From Natronococcus pandeyae (GTDB taxonomy: Archaea > Halobacteriota > Halobacteria > Halobacteriales > Natrialbaceae), in contig NZ_PHNJ01000017.1 of the NCBI RefSeq assembly GCF_008122205.1, forward strand, positions 1 through 64,000: DNA of 64,000 nucleotides. Direction: 5' to 3'. This document shows, one piece after another, positions 8,707 through 18,000 of this stretch. Below the pieces are notes generated by a model. The model was not told the DNA's origin. It searched no databases and saw only the letters and a list, made by a program, of their open reading frames with translations. Made by a program: the position numbers and the translations under genes. Numbering within the stretch: the stretch's first letter is position 1; every line of letters begins with the position of its first letter.

Positions 8707-10087
8707 AGTACTCCCTCCATTCGTCGTGGGCTGGTTCGGCGAGCGGTCGGTGGTCGACGACGCCGGGCGATTCGATGACGGGGAACGAGCTCTCGGCCAT
8801 CCGGACGGCGTCGAACGCCGGGCTCTCCGCGAAGACGGCCGCCTGCGGGCGGTCGTGAACGACCGCCTCGACGGCGCCCGCGGGCTGGTGGCGGGTTTCG
8901 CTGGTGCCGTCGCCGTCGAGGTCGATCGCGCGGGCGTCGGACCAGTAGTTGCCCCGCTCGGAGTCGTTCCAGGTGATCTGTGCGGTCGTCGGCGCGTAGG
9001 CGGACTGATCGTTCGCGACGAAGCTGTTACCGACGACCAGTTCGTCGGAGCTGCCGGCCGTGAACTGGACCCCGACCTCGTTCTCGAGGATCAGATTGTC
9101 CGTGAGTTCGTTGCCGTGGGCGTTGTAGACGTAGAACCCGTTCCCGTTGGCGACGACGGCGTTGTCGCGGATCTCGCTGCGGTCGACGTCCTTGACGAGG
9201 ATGCCCTGGCCGCTCGGCCCGTCGTTGTTCACCGCGACGTTGTCGACGATAGTCAAGTTCTGCGAGACCATCAGCGCGAAGCCGACGTCGTTGTCGAAAG
9301 CGACGTTCCCCTCGAGGCGGTTGTCGTCGGAGTACATGTAGTGGACGCCGTACCGGAGGTCCCACATCACGTTGCCCGTGGCGTCGACGCCCTCGGACCA
9401 CGAGAAGTAGATCCCGTCGCGAACCGTCGTAATCTCGTTGTCCCGCAGTTCGGCCCCGTCGGCGCGGTCGAGGTGGATCCCGTTGCCCCGTTCGGACTGG
9501 GAGACCTCTTCGCGGCCGACGATCGTCGCACTCTCGACGGTGACGTCCTCGGCCTCGCCGATCCAGACGCCGTAGGTGGTGTCGGTGATCCGGACGTCCG
9601 CGAGGGTCGATCCGGAACCGTTGACGAGGACGCCGGCGTCCTCGTTACCGCGGTCGTGTCCCGACTCGCGGATCCACAGCTCCTCGAGCGTCACGTTCTC
9701 GGCCGCGACGTGCACGACGGTCCCCTCGCCACCCCCGTCGATCAGCGCGCCCTCACCGGCCGCCTCGAGCGCGAGATCGGCCGTCTCGACCGTGACGTGC
9801 TCTTCGAACTGGCCCTCGAGGACGACGGTATCGCCCGGCTCGGCGGCGTCGACGGCTGCCTGGACGGAGTCGAACTCCTCGCCGTCGACCGTCGCGACGC
9901 CGGGTTCGGCCGGCGGTTCCGCGTCGTGCGGATCCGCGACGTCGGGCGTCCAGCCCTCGACGGTCGCCTCGCGGTCGTCGGAGCCGTCGCTCGCTGCGAC
10001 GGCAGCCGCCGCGAGCGAGACGACGAGCACTGCCACGGCGGCGACGACGAACCACGTTTCGCGGTCGACCCCCGCGCGGTCAGTCAT
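8687..10087 (-). CDS. nosD: NosD, parallel beta-helix copper-centre assembly protein
   Basis: A 466-residue exported protein. An N-terminal hydrophobic segment (about residues 12-33) precedes a right-handed beta-helix of NosD/CASH repeats, seen as recurring NxI/V/G runs such as LRDNEITTVRDGIYF, ATGNVMWDLRYGVHY and LTDNLILENEVGV. NosD binds copper outside the membrane and works with NosFY to build CuZ in NosZ. It starts eight bases before the end of the preceding membrane-protein gene. The absence of nosR is normal for clade II type clusters. Confidence 0.87.
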   Translation of the reverse strand: MTDRAGVDRETWFVVAAVAVLVVSLAAAAVAASDGSDDREATVEGWTPDVADPHDAEPPAEPGVATVDGEEFDSVQAAVDAAEPGDTVVLEGQFEEHVTVETADLALEAAGEGALIDGGGEGTVVHVAAENVTLEELWIRESGHDRGNEDAGVLVNGSGSTLADVRITDTTYGVWIGEAEDVTVESATIVGREEVSQSERGNGIHLDRADGAELRDNEITTVRDGIYFSWSEGVDATGNVMWDLRYGVHYMYSDDNRLEGNVAFDNDVGFALMVSQNLTIVDNVAVNNDGPSGQGILVKDVDRSEIRDNAVVANGNGFYVYNAHGNELTDNLILENEVGVQFTAGSSDELVVGNSFVANDQSAYAPTTAQITWNDSERGNYWSDARAIDLDGDGTSETRHQPAGAVEAVVHDRPQAAVFAESPAFDAVRMAESSFPVIESPGVVDHRPLAEPAHDEWREYYEDHDN

Positions 10088-10844
10088 CGCGGCTCACCTC
10101 CGCGTCGGGGTCGTCCGCGGCCGGCCGGGGCCCGTCGCTCCGATCGCGTCGGGTTCGGATCCACGTCCGGGTCCGCTCGAGGCGGTCCGAGACGATCGCC
10201 GGCACGTCGCCAACGGTCGCCGTCGAGTCCCGGAATGCGTAGGCCGCGACCAGCAGCGTGATCGCGACCAGCGCGAGGTAGCCGCCGGGACCGAACCAGG
10301 CGAGGCCGCTGATGTTGGCGATCTCGTAGGTGCCGAGCAGCGGCGGCGTAAACCCGTCGATGCCGCGCATCGGCGCGTCGGGATCGAGCGCGTGGCCGGC
10401 CTGGTAGAGCCGGTACTGGATCAGCGCGAACATCGTGACGAACACCGCCATCGTGCCGACCAGCTGGCAGGTCAGCCCGAGCTTCAGCTTGCGGACCGTC
10501 GGCGCGAGCGCGACGAAGACGCCGGCCGCGGCGACGGCGACGAACGCGAGCGGCCCGATCGACCACTCGGGTACCTCGATCGCCTTCGGGTGGACATCGT
10601 AGTTGGGATCGAGGTAGACCGGATCCGGATAGTAGAACCCGACGTACCGGTTGAGACCCTGCGTTTCGGCGACGTCGCCCTCGAGACGGGGGTAGGCGTA
10701 CAGTTCGACGAACAGTCCGTCGGGGTACTGGGGTGCCTCGAGCGTGATCCGCCACATCGGGAGCGCGATCGCGACGAGCAACAGCGCCGCCGCTGCGAGC
10801 GGGAGCGCGCGACGGAGTTCGGTAAGTTTGTTGAGTTTTGACAT
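10080..10844 (-). CDS. Membrane protein of the nos operon, function unassigned
   Basis: A 254-residue protein with an N-terminal transmembrane segment, a long extracytoplasmic loop rich in Tyr and Pro (about residues 35-95), then three further hydrophobic segments (about 95-115, 125-145 and 195-220). It sits between nosZ and nosD with an 8 bp overlap into nosD, so it is part of the operon. A comparable membrane gene occurs at this place in other clade II nos clusters. An electron-transfer or copper-handling role for NosZ is inferred from position only. Confidence 0.75.
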   Translation of the reverse strand: MSKLNKLTELRRALPLAAAALLLVAIALPMWRITLEAPQYPDGLFVELYAYPRLEGDVAETQGLNRYVGFYYPDPVYLDPNYDVHPKAIEVPEWSIGPLAFVAVAAAGVFVALAPTVRKLKLGLTCQLVGTMAVFVTMFALIQYRLYQAGHALDPDAPMRGIDGFTPPLLGTYEIANISGLAWFGPGGYLALVAITLLVAAYAFRDSTATVGDVPAIVSDRLERTRTWIRTRRDRSDGPRPAADDPDAEVSRDD

Positions 10845-10872
10845 GGCGGATGGGTGGGGTAGGGGTGTGTGG

Positions 10873-12774
10873 TCAGTCGGCCGGTTCGACCAGCAGCCGC
10901 GAGCGCATCTCGAGGTGGAGCGCGCTACAGAAGTACGCGCAGTACATCCAGTAGACGCCGGGCTGGTCGGCGGTGAACGTCACCTCGCGGGTCTCTTGCG
11001 GCGCGACCTTCACGTTGACGTCGTGCTGGGGGATCGCCAGCGAGTGGAGGATGTCCTCCTCCTGTTCGATGTTCGTGGTCCGAATCGTCACCTCGTCGCC
11101 CTCCTGGACGGTGATGTCCTCGAAGCCGAAGTGGTTGCGCTGGTTGTACATCTCGACGTGGACCTGATCGCCGTCGCGGTCGATGAAGTTCTCGTCGTCG
11201 TCGGGCGAGATGAAGTCCAGTTCGAGGTCGTCGGGGTCGTACACCGACGCGGGATCGAGCCGGTCGGCCCGGACGATCGACGCGTCGTGGGGTTCGGGGT
11301 ACGCCGGCGTGTCCTTGACCAGTTCCATCCCGGCGTCGTCGTCGCCGATGTAGAACAGCTGGTCGTTCTCGGGGAAGACCGGTCCCACCGGGAGGAACCG
11401 GTCCTTCGAGAGCTTGTTGAGCACGATCAGCCAGTCTCCCTGCGGATTTCCGGTGTACGATTCGGCGGCGATCAGGTGGCCAGGGCTGTAGTGGACGTCG
11501 TGTTTCTCGATCACCGGGTCTTCGGAGCCCATCTCGGCGTCGACCGCGGCCTCGATGTCCCACTTGACGACCTGGGAGTCGACGAACAGCGTCGTGTAGG
11601 CGTGACCGCGGTCGTCGTAGGCTGTGTGCAGCGGGCCGTTGCCGACGTTGACGCGGCCGACGACGGCGTCGTTCGGATCGTCGGCCTCGTCGAGGCGGTC
11701 GATCTCGATAACCGTACAGGTCGGGTCGAGCTTTCCGGAGGCGATCGCGTACTGGCCGTCCGGGGTGACGCTCACGCCGTGGGGGTTCGTCGGCACGTCG
11801 ATGTACCGGACGAGCGGCTCGCCGCCGTCGTTGAGCGGGCTGTCTTCGGTCCCGTCGACGACCGGAACGCCGTTTATCTCCTCGTACTCCCCGGCGTCGA
11901 CGGCTTCCTCGATGGCTGGGACGTTGAACGCGACCACGTAGTCGGTGTCGGCCGACGTCATCTCCTGCTCGGTCACGCCCTCCTCGGTGTTGTAACTCGT
12001 CGTAAAGAACCACTTCCCATCCTTGCCGGAGTCGCCGTTGTCGAGGTTGCAGTCGACTCTGACGTCCCACTGGTGGTCGAACGACTCGGCTTCGATCGCC
12101 GACAGCACCGAACCGTACTCCTCGGGATCGTCGAGGTCCCGACCGTCGTTGGGGATCGGCACGCGGAGTTCGCCGACGCCGAAGACGAGCCGGGTGTCGG
12201 GCATCAGCGCGCAGGCGCCGTGGGTCCCTTGCTGGTTCGGCAGGTCGACGATCGCGTCCGTCTCGAAGTACGTCAGGTCGATCCGGGCCATCCGGCCGTT
12301 GGCCTTGTCGTTGACGAACATCCACTCGCCGTCGTAGGTGTTGTCGGTCTGGCTCGGCCGCGGGTGGTGGGTGTCCCCCCACGTGTAGCCGCCGGCCTCC
12401 TCGAGCATCGCCCGCGTCTCGTCGTCGTGGCCGTACCCGCGCGCGCTCTCGATGTTGAACACGGGAATGCGCATGAGCTGGCGCATCGACGGCACGCCGT
12501 AGACGCGAATGTCGCCGGAGTGGCCGCCCGACAGGAACGCGTAGTAGTCGTCGTGCTCGCCGGGCGGGACCTCGGTGTCGACGTCGGCCGCCGACTGCCT
12601 GTCGTCGTCGCTCAACAACCCCGTACAGCCCGCGAGCGCACTCATCGTGCCGGCCGCAGCGCCCGCTTTCATGAAATCGCGTCGTGGGATCCGCGCGAAG
12701 AGGGGATCCCGGTCGTCTGCCGTAGCTATCTCGGTCGGTCGGTCGCCGGATTCGGATGCGTGTGTATCTGTCAT
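10873..12774 (-). CDS. nosZ: Nitrous oxide reductase NosZ (Tat-exported)
   Basis: A 633-residue enzyme reducing N2O to N2 outside the membrane. The N terminus has a twin-arginine motif (RRDFMK, R31-R32) and a lipobox ending at C50, so it is likely a Tat lipoprotein. The body is a beta-propeller that would hold CuZ. The C-terminal cupredoxin domain has the CuA ligands C612-x3-C616-x3-H620-x2-M623, with an upstream His in ILHSLAIP. It leads the leftward nosZ-orf-nosDFYL operon. Tat export with a clade II gene order and no nosR agrees with haloarchaeal NosZ. Confidence 0.95.
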   Translation of the reverse strand: MTDTHASESGDRPTEIATADDRDPLFARIPRRDFMKAGAAAGTMSALAGCTGLLSDDDRQSAADVDTEVPPGEHDDYYAFLSGGHSGDIRVYGVPSMRQLMRIPVFNIESARGYGHDDETRAMLEEAGGYTWGDTHHPRPSQTDNTYDGEWMFVNDKANGRMARIDLTYFETDAIVDLPNQQGTHGACALMPDTRLVFGVGELRVPIPNDGRDLDDPEEYGSVLSAIEAESFDHQWDVRVDCNLDNGDSGKDGKWFFTTSYNTEEGVTEQEMTSADTDYVVAFNVPAIEEAVDAGEYEEINGVPVVDGTEDSPLNDGGEPLVRYIDVPTNPHGVSVTPDGQYAIASGKLDPTCTVIEIDRLDEADDPNDAVVGRVNVGNGPLHTAYDDRGHAYTTLFVDSQVVKWDIEAAVDAEMGSEDPVIEKHDVHYSPGHLIAAESYTGNPQGDWLIVLNKLSKDRFLPVGPVFPENDQLFYIGDDDAGMELVKDTPAYPEPHDASIVRADRLDPASVYDPDDLELDFISPDDDENFIDRDGDQVHVEMYNQRNHFGFEDITVQEGDEVTIRTTNIEQEEDILHSLAIPQHDVNVKVAPQETREVTFTADQPGVYWMYCAYFCSALHLEMRSRLLVEPAD

Positions 12775-13110
12775 CGTCCTGGATCGGACAGGTCGCCGTT
12801 CAGTTCGGGTACTGCACCGTTTTCAGCACCGTCTCATTACAGATGATACTGGGAGGGACGCGACGTTAGGGCTGTTTCACATTCCCACCTGCCAGTAAAG
12901 CACGGGAACAGGTTCGGCCGAAACGTTACCTTCGATGACACGGTAGTTCTGTATCCACGAACGGACGATCCCCGTCTAGTACTGCCGGAGAAAGGTGATG
13001 TCTATGGAACCGCGGGCTGCCAGTTTTTCGTCTCCGTCCGACGATCCGAGGGCGCAGTCGAACTCCTTCGGGTCAATCCCCTTCTGTCCCTACCGAGAAC
13101 GACGAATGAG
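12775..13110. other. Intergenic region upstream of nosZ, with a 10 bp palindrome
   Basis: This 336 bp stretch between the nosZ start and the cupin start must hold promoters for both directions. A perfect 10 bp palindrome, TTCGGCCGAA, lies at 12913-12922 and is a possible operator. No convincing gene is seen on either strand; open frames here have unhaloarchaeal composition. Confidence 0.45.
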
Positions 13111-13443
13111 ATGGCCACTAACGACGACCACTCCGTGACGGAGACCGAACGCGCGACCCTCGAGGAACTAGAGGGATCATCACGCGTACAAGTGTTCGAC
13201 GGGGAGCCCCGGACGATCAAACTCGCCCTCGACGCAGGAGAGCGCATCCCACCGCACCAGCACCCCGATCGACAGATCGTTCTGCATCTCCTCGAGGGGC
13301 GACTGCGGCTTACGGTCGGTGACGACGACCACGAGGTCGAAGCGGGCGAACTCGTCAGGTTCGACGGGGACCAGGAGATATCGCCGGAAGCGCTCGAGGA
13401 AAGTACCGCAGTGTTGGTCCTCGCGAAGCGCAGCGAAGAGTGA
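13111..13443 (+). CDS. Small cupin-domain protein
   Basis: A 110-residue single-domain cupin. The metal-binding region PPHQHPDRQIVLHLLEG (about residues 50-66) and the second motif GELVRFDGDQEI near residue 87 are visible. Such proteins are often sensors or small enzymes; no substrate can be named. It lies 68 bp upstream of the Mrp-like ATPase on the same strand, so they may be co-transcribed, between the nos and nar clusters. Confidence 0.8.
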   Translation: MATNDDHSVTETERATLEELEGSSRVQVFDGEPRTIKLALDAGERIPPHQHPDRQIVLHLLEGRLRLTVGDDDHEVEAGELVRFDGDQEISPEALEESTAVLVLAKRSEE

Positions 13444-13511
13444 CGACCCCGTGTTCCCACGCGTTGGGAACAGCCGCTGGGTGAAATACCGACCGCGCTG
13501 AACTACCGGCC

Positions 13512-14795
13512 ATGAGCGCGGAGACACCACGTTCCGACGACGAGATCAAACGCGCGGTGATCGACCGGACGCGAGAGGTACAGATTCCCGGCGGCGACCC
13601 GGTCAGCGAACAGTTGCTCGAGGAGGTACGGGTCGAGGACGGAGTCGTGACGTTCACGATCGTCTTCGACCGACTCGATCAGCGGCTGAGCGAGCGCGTC
13701 ACCGATCAGTTGCGAGGTGCCGGGCTCGCGACGGAAGGCGTCGAGCACGTCCGGCTCGAGGCCGCGAACGCCGAGGCACCGGAAACCGGGCTACCGGTCA
13801 CCGGGGTCGACTCGCTGATCGCCGTCGGGAGCGCGAAAGGCGGCGTCGGCAAGACGCTCGTCACGGCTTCGCTCGCCCGGGCGCTCGACGAGGCTGGCCT
13901 CGACGTGGCCGTCTTCGACGCGAACGTCTACGCCCCCGACGTCCCGGATCTGCTCGGGGCGGAGGGGCCGGTCCAGCAGACGCCCTCGGGCCGGCCGGAG
14001 CCCGTCGAGGTCGACGGCATCGAGGTCGTGAGCCTGGAACTGATCGCCGAGGACGGGCCGGTCGCCTGGCGCGGGGCGATGGTCCACGACGTCCTCAAGG
14101 ACCTGCTCGGGAACGCGACGTGGACCGACCGGGACGTCCTCCTCGTCGATCTCCCGCCGGGGATCGGCGACGCCGTCTACACCATCGTCGAGCAGGCGCC
14201 ACTCGACGGCGCATTGCTGGTCAGCACGCCGACCGACGCGGGTGCGCGGGCGACGGAGCGGACCGGCGCGCTGTTCACCGCGAACGACGTCGAGACGCTC
14301 GGTGTCGTGCCGAACATGGCCGCACCCGAGGAGGGCAGCGGGCCGTTCGGTGACGACGGCCGGTCCCTCGAGGAGCAGGTGAACGAGGAGGCCACCGCGT
14401 CGATCGACCCGATCCCGTTCGATCCGGCGCTCCGGGAGCCGACGGCGTGTTCGTTCGCCGACCCGACGACGCCGGGCGAGGCGGCGATCGCCGCGCTCGG
14501 AGAGACCGTGGCGTCGTTCGTCGCGGAGCAAGATGGGTCCCAGGCGCCCGACGACGCGGTCGACCTGCGCGGGCTCCCGCCCGAGACGGGCCGCCGACAG
14601 GCGATCACCGAACTCGGGGTCGCCGACGAGCTCTCGGCGCTCCTTCGACACGACCCCGAGAAATTGGTTTCGGTCGTCGGAGACGCCCTCGAGTCGGACG
14701 GCCAACGGCTCGTCCGGGCGGACGTCGACGATCTCGGCCGCGACGGATGGCTCGTCGAACTCGAGTGCGAGCGCGCGGCGGAGCCGGCCGTCTGA
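13512..14795 (+). CDS. Mrp/ParA-type ATPase with DUF59 head and DUF2249-like tail
   Basis: A 427-residue protein of three parts. Residues about 10-90 form an MIP18/DUF59-like domain. Residues about 100-340 are a Mrp/NBP35 P-loop ATPase with deviant Walker A KGGVGKT (109-115). Residues about 350-427 resemble DUF2249 (VDLRGLPP, then HDPEKLV and DGWLVELE). Mrp proteins normally carry Fe-S clusters through a CPxC motif; here that segment reads VVPNMAAPEEGSG with no CxxC, so cluster carriage in the usual way is doubtful. The location between N2O and nitrate reductase genes suggests help in maturing a respiratory metalloenzyme, which is inference. Confidence 0.8.
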   Translation: MSAETPRSDDEIKRAVIDRTREVQIPGGDPVSEQLLEEVRVEDGVVTFTIVFDRLDQRLSERVTDQLRGAGLATEGVEHVRLEAANAEAPETGLPVTGVDSLIAVGSAKGGVGKTLVTASLARALDEAGLDVAVFDANVYAPDVPDLLGAEGPVQQTPSGRPEPVEVDGIEVVSLELIAEDGPVAWRGAMVHDVLKDLLGNATWTDRDVLLVDLPPGIGDAVYTIVEQAPLDGALLVSTPTDAGARATERTGALFTANDVETLGVVPNMAAPEEGSGPFGDDGRSLEEQVNEEATASIDPIPFDPALREPTACSFADPTTPGEAAIAALGETVASFVAEQDGSQAPDDAVDLRGLPPETGRRQAITELGVADELSALLRHDPEKLVSVVGDALESDGQRLVRADVDDLGRDGWLVELECERAAEPAV

Positions 14796-14860
14796 GACGG
14801 CGGCTTTTCTCGATTCGCAGCGAGTGCATCACACGCTGGTGTCTCCAATTTTCCGACCCG

Positions 14861-14867
14861 ATATAAA
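14861..14867 (+). promoter_or_regulatory. Probable TATA element for the narGH operon
   Basis: ATATAAA stands in an AT-rich island about 200 nt before the narG-like ATG. Transcription would start near 14890, giving a leader of about 170 nt. A small dyad, CCCAG-CGG-CTGGG, follows at about 14902-14914 close to the expected start and may be an operator. No other TATA-like element is closer to the gene. Confidence 0.4.
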
Positions 14868-15060
14868 TTCCCCCTATACCGTGGTTTCAGCGCCTGAGAT
14901 ACCCAGCGGCTGGGAACAGCCTCGTTCGGTTAAACGATAGCCGTCCCACAATCGACGTGTATGGAACACGGACGACCGACATCCGAACGGCGAAACCCGA
15001 GACTACGTACGGCCGTATCGTCCGCTCGACCCTCCATGGCTGCCCCCGTGGGGTGGGATC

Positions 15061-18000
15061 ATGAGTGACAGCGAGGCGAGTGACAGCGAGGCGGAGTTCG
15101 AACTGACCCGCCGCGAGCTCGGTGCCGCGGCTGCCGGCCTCGCTGGTGCATCCGGACTCGGGCTCCTCGGCTACCGTCGGCTGACGGGAAGCGCCGAGGC
15201 CGACGACGCGATGAACCCGCTCGAGGAGTATCCGAATCGCGACTGGGAGGACCACTACCGCGACGTGTGGGAGCCCGACTCCTCCTACATGCTCACCTGT
15301 ACGCCCAACGACACGCACAACTGCTACCTCGAGGCCAGCGTAAAAAACGGGCAGGTGACGCGGCTGGGTCCCTCGATGAACTACGGCGAGGCGACCGACC
15401 TCGACGGTAACCAGGCAACCAGTCGCTGGGACCCGCGCGTCTGTAACAAGGGCCTCGCGATGATCGAGCGCTTCTACAGCGAGCGTCGCGTAAAAGCGCC
15501 GATGGTCCGCGAGGGCTTCATGGAGTGGTACGACGAGGGCTTCCCCCGTGACGAGGACGGCTCGATGCCCGAGGAGTACGCCAACCGCGGGGAAGACGAC
15601 TGGATCGAGGTCGACCACGAGGAGGCCTACGAGATCGCCGCCGAAACGTTCCTCGAGGTCGCCCAGCAGTACAGCGGCCAGAGCGGTATGGACGCGTTGC
15701 TCGAACAGGGCTACGACGAAGCAGTCGTCGAGCAGACCCAGGGTGCTGGCGTCCGCTCGATGAAGTTCCGCGGCGGGATGCCGCTTCTGGGCCCGATCAA
15801 ACTGTTCGGCCAGTATCGCAACGCCAACTCGATGGCACTGCTGGACAACTACGTCCGTGACACGGGCGAGGACGACGCACTCGGCGCTGTCGGACTGGAC
15901 AACTACTCGTTCCACACCGACCTCCCGCCGGGTCACCCGATGGTCACCGGCCAGCAGACGGTCGACTTCGACCTGGCAAACGTCGAGTATGCCGACCACG
16001 TGATCCTCTGTGGGATCAACTACCTGACGACGAAGATGGCCGACTGTCACTGGCTGACCGAGGCCCGTCTCAAAGGCACCAAGGTCACTGGTATCTTCAC
16101 CGACTACAACGCGACGGCCTCGAAGTGTGACGAACTCGTCACGGTCCGGCCGGCGACCGACTCCGCACTCTTCCTCGGGGCTGCCCGGATCCTGATGGAA
16201 GAAGAACTCTACGACGAGGAGTTCGTCCGGAAGTACACGGACCTCCCGATGCTGGTCCGGCTAGACGAGGGCGAATTCCTCCGTGCGAGCGACGTCATCG
16301 AGGACCACGAACTCGGCGAACTCGAAAAGACGGCGACCGTCGCCGACGAGAGCGATCGGCCCGGCGTCGACGTCACGAACATCGACGAGCAGTTCATCAC
16401 CGAGGAGATGCGCGAAGCGTGGGGTGACTTCGTCGTTCGGGACGACGAGACTGGCCAACTCGAGGCCGTCACGCGCGAGGAGGTCGGCGACGAATTCGAC
16501 GTCGCCGCAACGCTCGAGGGGACGTTCGAGGTCGAACTCGCTAACGGTGAGACCGTCGAGGTCCGTCCGGTGTTCGATCTGATCCAGGAACACCTCATCG
16601 AGACGTGGGACACCGAATCGACCGCGGAGGTGACGGGGACGGCTCCCGAGGCCGTCGAGAATCTCGCCCACGACCTCGCCGACAACCAGGAGGAGACGCT
16701 CATCCTGACCGGGATGGGGCCGAACCACTACACGAACCAGGACAACAAGGACCGGGCCGCCTTCCTGGTCGCGTCGCTTACCCAGAACGTCGGAAGTTTC
16801 AGCGGGAACATCGGCAGCTACGCGGGCAACTACCGGGCGGCGTACTTCAACGGCGTCTGGCAGTACACCCAGGAAAACCCCTTCGACCCCGAACTGGATC
16901 CCGACGAGGACGCCGAGGTCGACGGGCGGTTCGACATGCAGTCGGCTCACTGGTACGCCAACCTCGACGAACCGCTGAGGGTCGAGGGCGAGTATTTCCA
17001 GGGCGACTCCCACATGCACACGCCGACGAAGTCGGTGTGGCTGTCGGGGTCGAACTCCTTCCTCGGCAACGCGAAGGGCGCCTACAAGATCATCGAGCAG
17101 ATGCTCCGGAACGGCCGGATGGAGGCGTTCTTCGTCAACGAGTGGTGGTGGACGATGACCTGCGAGTACGCGGACATCGTCTTCCCGGCGGATTCGTGGG
17201 CCGAGCACAACGTCCACGACATCACGGCCTCCGTGACGAACCCGTTCATCGTCACGATGCCCGAGACGGGAATCGACCGGATCTACAACACCCGCAACGA
17301 CGCCCAGCACTACAAGGGCGTCGCCGAAAAGCTCGCCGAGGTCACCGGCGACGACCGCTTCGAGGAGTACTGGCAGTTCATCGACGAGGACGAGTACAAG
17401 GCCAAGCCGTACCTCCAGCGGATCCTCGATCACTCGAACATGGCAAAGGGGTACGACATCGAGGAGTTGCTCGACGACGCCGAGGACGGCACCCCGGCGC
17501 TGATCATGTCCCGGACGTACCCCAAGTACGTCGGAAGCCGGCAGATCCAGGAGGACGAGCCGTGGTACACGAAGACCGGCCGGATGGAGTTCTTCCGGGA
17601 GGAAGAGGAGTTCGCGCAGGCGGGTGAGAACATCCCGCTGCACCGCGAGCCGATGGACTCGACGCCGTACGAGCCAAACGTCATCGTCGACGACAGCGAC
17701 AGCCCGGTGATCGACCCCGACACTCCCGAGGACCTGGGCTGGAGCGACGACGGTGTCGGTGACACGAAAGCCCGACAGGTCCGGAACATGATCCGGACAC
17801 CTGCCGAGTTACTCGACACCAACCACCCGCTGACCGAACTCGGCGAGGGGTACGATTACATCTACATGACGCCGAAGTACCGTCACGGCGCACACACGTT
17901 CTCGAACTCCCTGCCGAACATCGCGGTCTGGTGGGGACCCTACGGCGACATGGAGCGCAACGACGAGCGGATGCCGTTCTTCGGCGAGGGATACGTCGAG

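Noticed and set aside
10744-12846. 700-codon plus-strand open frame opposite nosZ
   Set aside because: Composition is dominated by Val, Asp and Arg repeats typical of antisense frames, and nosZ on the other strand is complete with its CuA ligands.
16261-17643. 460-codon minus-strand open frame inside the narG-like gene
   Set aside because: Antisense shadow; no start context and no similarity to known domains.
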